Source of the DNA: CAXMQZ01 sp963719055
Lineage (GTDB): Bacteria > Acidobacteriota > Thermoanaerobaculia > Multivoradales > JAHEKO01
Assembly (NCBI GenBank): GCA_963719055.1
Contig: CAVRAU010000012.1
Location: forward strand, 1 to 64,000
Length of the DNA stretch: 64,000 nt
Direction: 5' to 3'
Of the stretch, positions 9,576 to 18,130 are shown one piece after another (the stretch's first letter is position 1; every line of letters begins with the position of its first letter). The notes below the pieces were generated by a model, which was not told the origin of the DNA, did not search any database, and saw only the letters and a program-made list of their open reading frames with translations. A program made the position numbers and the translations under genes.

Positions 9576-10877
9576 CTACTTCAGACCGTGGAAGAGCAAC
9601 AGGAGGAGGGCCAGCAGATACATCAGAGGGTGAGGTTCTCGAAAGCGTCCGGACAGGATCTTGATGCCCACATAGGACACGATGCCAAACGTGATGCCAT
9701 TGGCGATGGAGAAGGTCAAGGGCATGATCGCCAGGGTCAGAAAGGCCGGGATGGCCTCATCGGGTCGACCCCAGTCGAGGTCTTTGGCGCCGCGCATCAT
9801 CAGGGCTCCCACCACCACCAGAGCCGGGGCGGTGGCGATGGCCGGCACCGCGACGAAGAGCGGTGTCAGAAACAGAGCCAGAATGAAAAGCACCGCGACT
9901 GTCACCGCTGTGAGACCTGTGCGTCCTCCTTCTTCGACACCCGTGGCCGATTCCACGTAGCTGGTGACCGTGCTCGTCCCCAACAAGGCCCCGATCGAGG
10001 TACCGACGGCGTCGGCGGTGAAAGCGCGGTTCGCCCGCGGGAGCTGACCCTCCTTGTCGACGAATCCGGCCATACGGCCGACCCCAATGAGGGTACCGGC
10101 GGTGTCGAAGAAATCCACGAAGAGAAACGCCAGGATGACGGTCAGGAGCTTGCCGGTCATCAGACCCCTGAAATCGAGCGCCAGCAGAGTCTCTTTGGGA
10201 AGAGAAGGAACCGTGAAGAGCTCCGAGGGTGGGGGCGCGACCCCACTGAGCCACGCGGCCAGCGAGACCGCCAGGATTCCCGCCAGCACGGCGCCCTTGA
10301 TCCGGCGGGACATCAACGCCGCCATCAGCAGGAGGCCGGCCAAGGCCAGTAGCGTCCGCCGGCATTCGCCAAGTCGCCCATGGTGACCAGAGAGCCGGGA
10401 TCGTCCTGGACGACCCCAGCATTCTGCAGCCCGATCATGGCTAGAAACAGGCCGATGCCGCTCATCGTGGCGATCTTGACGGGTGCCGGAATGGCACGCA
10501 GGAGGGCGCCACGAATGCCTGTTACGGCCAGAACGAGGAACAGCAAGCCTTCGACGAATACCGCTGCGAGAGCCACCTGCCATTCCACCCCCATCGCTCC
10601 CACGACACCAAAGGTGAAATAGGCGTTGAGGCCCATGCCCGGTGCCAGGGCGAAAGGGTAGTTGGCCCAGAGTCCCATGAGCAAGGTGGCAACAGCCGAA
10701 GCCACCGCGGTAGCAAAAACGACGTCCTCCTGGGGTAATCCGGCCTGAGCAGAGTATCTGGGGATTGACGAACAGGATGTAGGAGAGGGTCAGGAAGGTC
10801 ACCACGCCCGCCCGCAGCTCGATCCCCACGGTGGTCTTCTGGGCCCGTAGCCCGAATATCTGGTCCAGCAATTGCAT
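9576..10877 (-). CDS. NCS2-family adenine/hypoxanthine/guanine permease (frameshifted)
   Basis: Inner-membrane purine:proton symporter of the AzgA-like (NCS2) group with about 12-14 hydrophobic segments. Recognisable pieces are TFLTLSYILFVNPQIL near the N terminus, ALAPGMGLNAYFTF, FVDFFDTAGTLIGVG, GTSTVTSYVESATGVEEGGR and the final membrane helices ending LLLLLFHGLK. The frame moves near 10735 and near 10365 and then stays open to the stop, so the protein is probably intact (~433 residues). It is the first gene of the operon that continues with ade, which fits import of adenine followed by deamination. ATG 10877 begins the canonical MQLLDQIFGL start. I looked for a purine riboswitch in the 80-nt leader and did not see one. 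Confidence 0.9.
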   Translation of the reverse strand: MQLLDQIFGLRAQKTTVGIELRAGVVTFLTLSYILFVNPQILCSGRITPGGRRFCYRGGFGCCHLAHGTLGQLPFRPGTGHGPQRLFHLWCRGSDGGGMAGGSRSGIRRRLAVPRSGRNRHSWRPPACHSGTRQDRHDERHRPVSSHDRAAECWGRPGRSRLSGHHGRLGECRRTLLALAGLLLMAALMSRRIKGAVLAGILAVSLAAWLSGVAPPPSELFTVPSLPKETLLALDFRGLMTGKLLTVILAFLFVDFFDTAGTLIGVGRMAGFVDKEGQLPRANRAFTADAVGTSIGALLGTSTVTSYVESATGVEEGGRTGLTAVTVAVLFILALFLTPLFVAVPAIATAPALVVVGALMMRGAKDLDWGRPDEAIPAFLTLAIMPLTFSIANGITFGIVSYVGIKILSGRFREPHPLMYLLALLLLLFHGLK

Positions 10878-10958
10878 CGACTAACCGGATCTCGATTTTA
10901 TCTTGAGGAGAAGTGAAACGTTTTGGTTGTCTCGGGCGTCTATTACTAGTAGGACCCG

Positions 10959-11192
10959 ATGATGTCTATGGCCATGGCAAGCGAGCCGCGGTACCCAAAG
11001 ATCTTCGTTGAGGTCGAGAGCCAGAATCCTCTCGCGCTGGTCGCTGCCGTGCGCGAAGCGCTACGTCTGGCCCACGTTCGGCGTTCAGAGATCAGCGAGT
11101 TCTCCGATGAAGCGTTCGCTTCGGATTCACCTCAAGACGTCACGCAGGTCTGCAAGCAGTGGGTTCGCCTGCAATCCAAGAATCTGAACTGA
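10959..11192 (+). CDS. Small conserved-looking protein of unknown function
   Basis: Seventy-seven residues, or 72 if translation starts at the fourth in-frame ATG (10974). The sequence (MASEPRYPKIFVEVESQNPL then ALVAAVREALRLA, ending QVCKQWVRLQ) has an amphipathic beta-alpha layout. It resembles the short family that reads YPxIxVxLxGxxGNAFxIxxxVxxALRxAG, often found in phages and actinobacteria; the match is by eye only. AGTAGG stands 6 nt before the first ATG. The gene is single, divergent from the purine operon and convergent with the VWFA gene (13 nt between stops). Function unknown. Confidence 0.6.
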   Translation: MMSMAMASEPRYPKIFVEVESQNPLALVAAVREALRLAHVRRSEISEFSDEAFASDSPQDVTQVCKQWVRLQSKNLN

Positions 11193-11205
11193 GATTCCGA
11201 ATTCG

Positions 11206-14087
11206 CTACTGCACTCTCTGTCCGCCGACCACACCCCGAACCGAGAGTCCCTTTCCTTCCACGTCCACTTTGATCTCCTCGAGCTCGATCTCCCCGAGCT
11301 CACGATCGGTGGCGAAAGTGATGATGTACTGGCTGCGCAGCTCCTGGTTGATCTGCGAATAGGCGTCCGTCAGCTCGCCGAGCTCCTTGATGTAGAAGAC
11401 CTGGCCGCCGGTGCCCTCGGTGATCCCCTCCAGATCGATTCGACGTAGGTTGCGCCGGGCGTTGTGGATGCCCGCCAGAGAGATGATGTAGACGGGAACT
11501 CCCAAGTCTCTTGCCGTATTGGATACAGCGTCGCGGACCGTATCGGCTCTTGTAGTCGTCCCCATCGGTGAGCAGGACCAGGGCCTTGCGGCCCTGCGCG
11601 CTCTTCGAACTGCAGCATCGAGAAGATGATGGCGTCATACATGGCGGTGGCGCCATCGGGCTGGAACCTGCTGAAGGTCTTGAGCAGGGTCATCAGGTCG
11701 GTCGTGGTGTCCTGGGCCAGTCGGGGCTGGGTGTCGAAATCGACCAGGAACGCGGCGTCGCCGTCGGTCAAGGTGTTGGCGACAAACTGGGCTCCGGCCT
11801 TCTGTGTGTCGACCATCAAGGCGTACATGCTCTCGGAGGTGTCGATGACGACGCCGAGGGTCAGGGGCACATCTTCGGCGAAGCCCAATCGCTGGATCTC
11901 CTGCTCCTGACGACCGAGACGAACCGTGAAATCTCCGGTGTCCAGGCCCTCGACCGGTTTGTCGTCGCGGTCCGTCACCACCACGTGCAGCTCCACCAGG
12001 TTGACCTCGACCCGTTCCGAGATCGATCCTTCTCCGAGAAGTTGCGCATCGTCGATCCAGGTGCCGTCGGTGAGGTACGCCGCCACGCGCACGAATGCCT
12101 GGGCACCGGGGTCGGGTGTCGGCAGCTCGATCTGGAAAGGCGGCTGCTGCAGGGTCTCGACCAGGGTTTCGTTCCAGTAGAACTCCACGCGGTCGAGCTC
12201 GGATTCGCGCGGGATGCTCGGACCTCGGCGGTGACATTCTGAATGCCGCCAAGAGGACTGGCGATCTCGGTGATGCGCACCTGGAAGCTGTCGTCTCTCG
12301 GGTTGACAGTGATCTCGTGGGAACCCAGTCGGGCGCCGTTGGCGGCAAAGGCCACGACTCCGACCCGGTGCATCTCCACTTCGGGCCCCAGGTCGAGGGA
12401 TGCGGAATAGGGCGCCTTGTCGTCTGTACCCACTTCCTTGCCGTCGAGAAGAAAGGCGACGCGGGTGATGATGGGCGAGCTGACCAGGGTCTGGAAGCGC
12501 GTCTTGCCCACCACGGGCCGTCGCTTTGGCGGCAAGACGCGGATGACCGCCTGTTCTGCGGGCGCTCCGCGGGCGATGGTGGTGGGTGGGCGCCGGGAGA
12601 TCTCGGGCGCATCCCAGATCGCCACATTGCGCCCCACGGTGGGCAGTCCTTGCTCGGCCAGCTCCAAGGGGCTCGAGCCCCAAAGACCCGATTTGAGCTC
12701 TTCTACGACGATGGCGCCGGCCGCCAGATTGTCCGTTAGCAGCAGGCGATGACGGTACAGCCAGGCGTCGGCGGTACCCAGATCGCCAGGAGCGACCAGG
12801 TCGTGAACGGACTGACGGGGGTCCATCTACCTGGATGAGCAGCAGCGAGATGCGAAACACCGGATCGCGGCGATCCAACCGGTCCAGATCGGTCATCGCC
12901 TCCAGGACGCCGGGGAATCCCTCGGGCTGCGGGGCCGCTTCGGCGTCGGGTCGAATGATGCCTGTCGTGGACAGAGGGCCGACCAACAGGTCGGCCTCCT
13001 CGAGGGTTTGCAGGGTGCGAATGTCGGAGAGCCCGATGGGCGTGCCGACGCTGGCCCAGCGAGGTGTCTTGAAAGTCGACTCAGAAGAGGAGACCCGAAC
13101 TTCGAAGGGTCTGGGTATGCCATCGGGAATGCTGGCCACCCGAGCCGTGACTACCAGAGCGTTGCCGAGTTGCTGCAGGACAGGACCGAGCTCTTCTGTG
13201 TGAGCCACCAACGATCCCCCGGTGGAGTCGGCAAGAAGGGCGAGCGTCTCGGATCGTCCCGGCAGCAGATCGGACTGAGCGGTTTCCAGGCCCATCGGCA
13301 ACACGGTCCACCCGGCCGACGCCAGCGTCGCGGCCAATCGGCCATGAGCCTGGGTCGTCTGCGCCAGCGTTTCGGCGAAGACGTCGCTGGGTTCGGCTGT
13401 CAGCTGCTTGGCGAACTCTGCCCCCAGATCGAAGCCGTCCTGTATGAGAATCAGGCAGGTCGGGCCCTTGGGAGTGCGGTCCGAGATCCACCGCAACAAC
13501 TCCAGCCGGCTCTCCTGGAGAAGCTCCGCCTCCTCTTGGAGAGCCAGAAGTCGGCTTTCGGCGCTCAATCCAGAGTCGGTAACGGCGTCCACGATCTCGC
13601 CGCGCAGTGCCAGGATCTCTCCCGCGGCATCCGCCAGCTCCTCGAGTTCATCGAGCGTCTCTTGCACCTCCTCGGTGTCCCGAGTGGCCTCGAGATAGGT
13701 CTCGGTGAAGGGATCGGCAACGACGATCTCCACCGTACCCATCTCAGTGAGACGGGGAGCACTCTCGACGAGCGCTGCAATGGAACCGACAATGCCATCG
13801 GGTGTGGACAGAGCGGGATCCAGATAGATGACAGTGCGCCACTCCCGCGAGAGACCCACGCTCACGACCTCCTGGGGTCGACCGTCAAAGACCACAGAAA
13901 GTCCTCGGGGATCGATGGCCAGATCCGAGGTGGTCGTCTCGGGCAGAAGCACGACCTGTTTTTCAACCGTCAGAACCGGCGGGGTCCCCCGGGCTTGTTG
14001 GCCGGTCGCCGATTGCGCGAGAAGGGAGGCACAGGGTGCCCCCAGGGTGGCCCAGAAGACGGTGGCCATGAGGGGGAGGCGTTTCAT
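11206..14087 (-). CDS. Secreted VWFA-related protein, acidobacterial type (frameshifted)
   Basis: About 960 residues after joining frames. A signal peptide (MKRLPLMATVFWATLG, cleavage near LLAQS) leads into a first VWA-like domain at ~60-330 (TVIYLDPALSTPDG, CLILIQDGFDLG), a middle beta-rich part with bacterial Ig-like/macroglobulin-like character, then VVTDRDDKPVEGLDTGDFTV and a canonical VWA domain with the MIDAS residues in VVIDTSESM, DGATAMYDAI and LLTDGDD, ending GLSVRGVV. This is the layout of the VWFA-related family (TIGR03436) that is expanded in Acidobacteriota. Frame changes lie near 12820, 12215 and 11570. The role is probably adhesion or protein-protein contact outside the cytoplasm; ligand unknown. 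No linked secretion genes are seen. Confidence 0.85.
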
Positions 14088-14107
14088 TTTCGCTCCTATC
14101 CGTCGAA

Positions 14108-14684
14108 TCAGAGCAGAAAGACAAGCAACAGGAATGCCATCAAGACGAGCAGGAGGATCATTTTCGCTTTTTCAGCCGGCATCCCGAGGATCTGCTTGGA
14201 ATCATCGGCGGCCTGCTTCTTCTTCGAGCTCTTCTCGTCGCGTTTGGGATGTCGGTTTGGCACCAGGCGGGCGAGGCGGCGTGGCTTCTCTTGACCGGTT
14301 GGGCCGGCTCCGGCTCGGGTCCCAGCTCGCGCGAGCACTTTGTGGACAGCGGCGCTGAGCGCGGGCGCACCGTTCTTCTCGATGAATCGGAACTGGAGAC
14401 CGACGCCGACGGGCTCCTTGGGTCTCGCCTGCGTTCGTATCCAGACGACCTCGGCCGTGCCGCTGACGGTCTGGGTGGGCTCTCCGATCTCTACCTGGAA
14501 TTTGACGATCGATCCTACTGGCGGCAGATCCTTCATTTCGACGAACATCCCCCCCTTGGAGACATTCGCGGTGAAGCCTGTTACCGGTTCGACTGAAGGC
14601 GTCGATTTGAATCGTGGCGGGAGCCTGTAATGGGGCTCGCGTGTTTTCGCGAAACTCGACCCCGGAGCTGGAATTCTCCGACAT
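14108..14684 (-). CDS. PilZ-domain protein with C-terminal membrane anchor (frameshifted)
   Basis: The PilZ domain (residues ~10-110) carries both c-di-GMP motifs: RENTR (RxxxR) and, after one extra base near 14600 is removed, NVSKGGMFVE (the D/NxSxxG box). A basic linker rich in Lys and Arg follows, then a single C-terminal hydrophobic helix (KMILLLVLMAFLLLVFLL), so the protein should be tail-anchored in the inner membrane with PilZ in the cytoplasm. Around 190 residues. The output partner is unknown. An extended -10 element TGCTACGAT on the same strand ends 10 nt before the ATG, implying a very short or absent leader. Confidence 0.82.
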
Positions 14685-14693
14685 GATCGGCTG

Positions 14694-14702
14694 ATCGTAG
14701 CA
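14694..14702 (-). promoter_or_regulatory. Putative extended -10 element of the PilZ gene
   Basis: TGCTACGAT on the minus strand fits TGnTAnnnT. The predicted transcription start would fall around 14687, almost at the ATG (14684), so the transcript may be leaderless. No -35 match is visible. Confidence 0.35.
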
Positions 14703-14760
14703 GAGGCCCGCGAGCAAACCGAGCCGGACCGACAGCATTCGAGCGGCAGATCCCTCTGCC

Positions 14761-14769
14761 TGGTAAAAT
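14761..14769 (+). promoter_or_regulatory. Putative extended -10 element of the DHH-CPBP gene
   Basis: TGGTAAAAT fits the extended -10 consensus TGnTAnnnT and lies 30 nt before ATG 14800, in the same intergenic region as the divergent PilZ promoter. No -35 hexamer is recognisable. Confidence 0.35.
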
Positions 14770-14799
14770 GAGGCTCTCCCAGCCGCAGCCGGGTTTTCT

Positions 14800-16654
14800 A
14801 TGGAAGCCAAATCCCCAACACCCCTGTCTCCGAGCGTCGCCCCTGATAGCCGAAGCGGGCTCGACCGACGGGCAGCGGGAACCGATTCCACCGGCCCATC
14901 AGGCCGCTCAAACCGCGTCAGGCCTCCGAAGTCCCCAACCGGTACGTGATCAGGGAGGACAAGAGGGGAAAGTTCCTGAGCTGCCTCGAGGCGCCCGAAC
15001 TGAAGGTCCGTATCGACCACTCCATGGCGGTCACCGCCAACGCGGCACGCAAGGCGGACGAGGGGACCATCTTTCTGGATGGTGCCGCCCAGGGCGAGCC
15101 GTTTCTCGATCTCGAGCGGCGAATCTACAACCTGGATCATCACGAGGGCTGTGTGCGTCCGTTCACGCTGGCGACGTGTGAGCAGGCCCTGGTTCTGATG
15201 GTTCCGGGGTCTGGACATGCGGGAGAAACCCTGGGAGGTCTTCGTCAACGAACCGGACCTGGACTGCCCTCATGGCCATCTGGGTCTTGCTCAACAGCAT
15301 GCATCTGCAGGGAGATCGATCCGCGATCCGCGAGGCGGTGACTCCCCTGGTGCGCCTGGAGGGCACCATCGATTCCCACGGGCTGGAGATGGCCGAGCTG
15401 ACCGGGTTTCCGCCCGAGTTGCTGGCCGAGACCCGTCGCCGAATCGACCGGCTGCACGAGACCGAGAAGGCGCTCAAGGAGACGGGCCAGTGGGAAGAGA
15501 TGGACCCGCTGGACTACGTCAGCAGTCAGCTCCAGGCCCTGGACCGGATGATCTATCCTGCCGATCACTTCGAGGCCTTCCGCGGCATCGAGGAACTGGC
15601 GAAGGTCGAGCTGATCGACAGTCGCATCGCGGTGGTCTGCCGCTGCGACTGTGGCATCTATGAGCTGGAGAAGGAGCTCAAGCGCCTCTATGGCCGGCGG
15701 CTCGGAGTCGTGGTTCTGGAGAAGGGTGGTGGGACCTACACCCTCCGCCAGGTCGACCCTTTCTTGCCCGTGAATCTCAAGACCGCCTACCAGAAGTTGA
15801 ATGTACTGGATCCGGCGGTGGAAGGGGGCGGGGCCGCCGATCGGTGGGGTGGATCGGGAGAGATCGGCGGGTCGCCGCGCAAATCGGGCACGGCGCTGAG
15901 CCCGGTGGATATCGCCGATGCCCTGCGTCTGGCCTATCGCCGGCCGACGGCGTGGGATCGGTTCAAGTCGGTGGCGTTGGCGATCGGCGTCAGCGCCGCA
16001 CCCATGCTCGCTGGTTGGCTGGTGATTTGGGGTCTGGCCACCGGGGAGGTAGCGCCCGTCCGACTCCTGTTGGAAAACGCTGTTCTCTTTCTGGCGACCG
16101 CTTTGTCGGTGGCTCTGGCAGTCTTCTTGATCTTTGGACGACGGGGTCGATATCGACTGTACGGTTTCAAGTGGCCCGAGGGGTACCGGTGGACCTTGGT
16201 GATGCCGGCGGTTCTCCTGGGGGCCGTGGCAGGGGGCGCCTGGCTCTTCTGGCCCATCAGTTTTGCGGGTCTTCTTCCGGGGCCGCGGGGGTTGGCTTCT
16301 TGGCTGACCCTGCTGGGGTTTCCTCTCTTGGCCGAGATCCTATTCCGTGGCCTGGCGCACGGCATCATGGTGGAGACCTTCAGCGTCCAGCATGCCGCAG
16401 GGCGGTGGTTTCTCTCCTGGCCGGTGACCATCTCCGCTTTGCTCTACGCTCTTTGGACCCTACCTTTTCTTCCGTTCACGCTAGCCGGAGCCCTCTGGCC
16501 CTTGGCGTCGTTTCTTTCGGTGCCTTTGGGAGCCGCGGTTGTCGGTGTGGGTCTCGGCATCGCCAGAGAGCGTTCAGGGGGCCTGCTGGCACCCTTGGCA
16601 CTCCACTATTTGGCGGTACTGGTGGTGGCCGTAACCGGGACCCTCCTTCGCTAG
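14800..16654 (+). CDS. DHH-like domain fused to CPBP-type membrane domain (frameshifted)
   Basis: The N-terminal half (~residues 45-340) has features of DHH phosphoesterases: FLDGAAQGE, NLDHHEGC (a DHH triad), NEPDLDTALMAIW (resembling the NxDxD motif) and, at the end, DRWGGSGEIGG, which recalls the glycine-rich DHHA1 box. The C-terminal half has about eight hydrophobic segments and matches CPBP (Rce1-like) proteases, but only EILFRG keeps the ExxxR motif; the motif-2 His and the motif-3 Asn positions (YALWT, HYLAV) are altered, so proteolytic activity is doubtful. Frame changes occur near 14890, 15205 and 15265; from 15272 to the stop the frame is clean. queE follows within 20 nt. Function unknown; a role as a membrane-bound nucleotidase is only a guess. 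Confidence 0.7.
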
Positions 16655-16672
16655 CTCCCGGGCTTGGGCTCC

Positions 16673-17269
16673 GTGAAGAAGTACAGGATCAACGAGATCT
16701 TCTATAGCGTGCAGGGCGAGGGCGTGCGGGCGGGTTGTCCGAGCTTCTTCGTGCGTTTCTCAAGGTGCAACCTGCTGTGCACGGTCGAGACGCATGGATT
16801 CGATTGTGACACCGAGTTCGAGTCCGGGCACGACATGTCAGCGAAGGAGATCATGACTGAGCTCGCCCGTCTGTCTCCGGACTGCCGGTGGATTGTCCTC
16901 ACCGGAGGAGAACCGGCACTCCAGGTCGACGATTCTCTCATCGAGGCTCTGCACGGGGCCGGATACCGACTGGCCATCGAAACCAACGGTACGATGGAGC
17001 TACCCTCGGGCCTGGACTGGATAACCGTCAGCCCGAAGGTGCCCGAAGACGCCCTGCGGCAGCGCCAGGCCGATGAGGTCAAGTACGTTCGGGCGGTGGG
17101 ACAGGGCATCCCACAGACTGTCGTACAGGCCCGGCATTATTTGATATCACCCGCTTTCGACGGCGATCGGGTCGATAGCGAGACCATGGAATGGTGTCTG
17201 GATCTCGTCCGCAGACATCCGACTTGGCGCATATCTGTACAACAACACAAGGGGTGGGGCGTCCGCTAG
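16673..17269 (+). CDS. queE: 7-carboxy-7-deazaguanine synthase (radical SAM)
   Basis: QueE rearranges 6-carboxytetrahydropterin to 7-carboxy-7-deazaguanine with a [4Fe-4S] cluster and SAM, an early step to preQ0/queuosine. About 199 residues. Seen are INEIFYSVQGEGVRAGCPS (substrate-binding start), FVRFSRCNL, VLTGGEPALQ (SAM-binding GGE), IETNGT, WITVSPK and the normal ending WRISVQQHK. The cluster cysteines read C-N-L-L-C then GFDCDTEF, a CX3CX8C spacing instead of CX3CX2C. GTG 16673 is preferred over TTG 16664 because family proteins start one or two residues before KYRINEIF. No other queuosine gene is in the window; the gene probably shares a transcript with the DHH-CPBP gene. Confidence 0.9.
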   Translation: MKKYRINEIFYSVQGEGVRAGCPSFFVRFSRCNLLCTVETHGFDCDTEFESGHDMSAKEIMTELARLSPDCRWIVLTGGEPALQVDDSLIEALHGAGYRLAIETNGTMELPSGLDWITVSPKVPEDALRQRQADEVKYVRAVGQGIPQTVVQARHYLISPAFDGDRVDSETMEWCLDLVRRHPTWRISVQQHKGWGVR

Positions 17270-17296
17270 GAAGGGGCGGTCGGTGAACTACCTTTA

Positions 17297-17319
17297 GGGA
17301 TAGCTCGGCTAGCTACCCC
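17297..17319 (+). terminator. Imperfect stem-loop after queE
   Basis: GGGATAGCT, loop CGGCT, AGCTACCCC: nine-bp stem with one mismatch, 28 nt after the queE stop. No T tract follows, so it is a weak candidate for an intrinsic terminator or an RNA-stabilising hairpin. Confidence 0.3.
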
Positions 17320-17362
17320 ATGAGATGTTCAGATTCCACCTGCAACCGTCTAGGGTTCGTGT

Positions 17363-17942
17363 ATGCTGTCGCAGCCCATGAGGATGTCGCGTCCATCACC
17401 CGCCCACTCTCGAGGCCGCAGACTACTGGTTTCGCTGTCGGCGACGCTGCTGACCGCCCTCCTGATCGCGTTCCACGCGGTTCTGCTTTGGCAGCGGGTT
17501 CTGGATCTCAGTCTCTTCAAGCCGGTGCCGGCGATTCGCTGGCTGGCCACAGCCGCACTGCTGATCGGGCTCTACCGGTTGCGCCGCCGGGGCGTGTCTC
17601 CGCTGCGCGGCCGAACCGCGATCGTGCTCTGGCTTCTGGTGCTCTTGCTGCATGTCAGTTTCTGGGGCCCGCTGCCCGCCGCGACCTCGACCTTTGAAGA
17701 TTGGGCCGCTGGCGGTCTGCTCCTGGCACTGCCCGCCATTCTCGATCGTCTTCGGAATCATCTTCCCGTCGATTCGGAAGCTGCTGGCGCGGGCACTCGA
17801 GAATGCCGAATCTCGCGAGCTTCCCCGATGTCGCGTTTGTCGAGAGATAGCCAGTCGTACGCGACTACGAGCTGGCTTTCTGCCCCGTCCTTTCCTGCCG
17901 ACCGCCTCCAGCTCTTCTCCTAGTAGATCGACTTGCAGCTGA
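17363..17942 (+). CDS. Small integral membrane protein, unknown (frameshifted)
   Basis: About 190 residues with three or four hydrophobic segments (LLVSLSATLLTALLIAFHAV, WLATAALLIGLYRL, AIVLWLLVLLLHVSFWGPLP, GGLLLALPAIL) and a charged C-terminal tail that continues in another frame after about 17740 (SIRKLLARALENAES). No known family recognised. It precedes the TonB-dependent receptor by ~190 nt on the same strand and could belong with it, but nothing in the sequence proves this. Start could be 17363, 17378 or 17384. Confidence 0.5.
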
Positions 17943-18130
17943 ATCCTGAGCGCACACCCAGGGTGTTCGCTCAACCATCAGGCCTCGACAACGGGTGGTG
18001 AGGGTCGGATATGGACCGAGATCTCGCCTGTGTGGAACTCGGATTTCGAGTGGAACGAAAGAAAGCAATCAATACCAGGCAGAGACCTCATCACTTTTGG
18101 TGAGCCTGCCGTTTGAAAGGACAAATGACC

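Noticed and set aside
10878..10958. Possible purine riboswitch upstream of the NCS2 permease
   Set aside because: The leader is about 80 nt and shows neither the three-way-junction loops nor the conserved pyrimidines of a purine aptamer.
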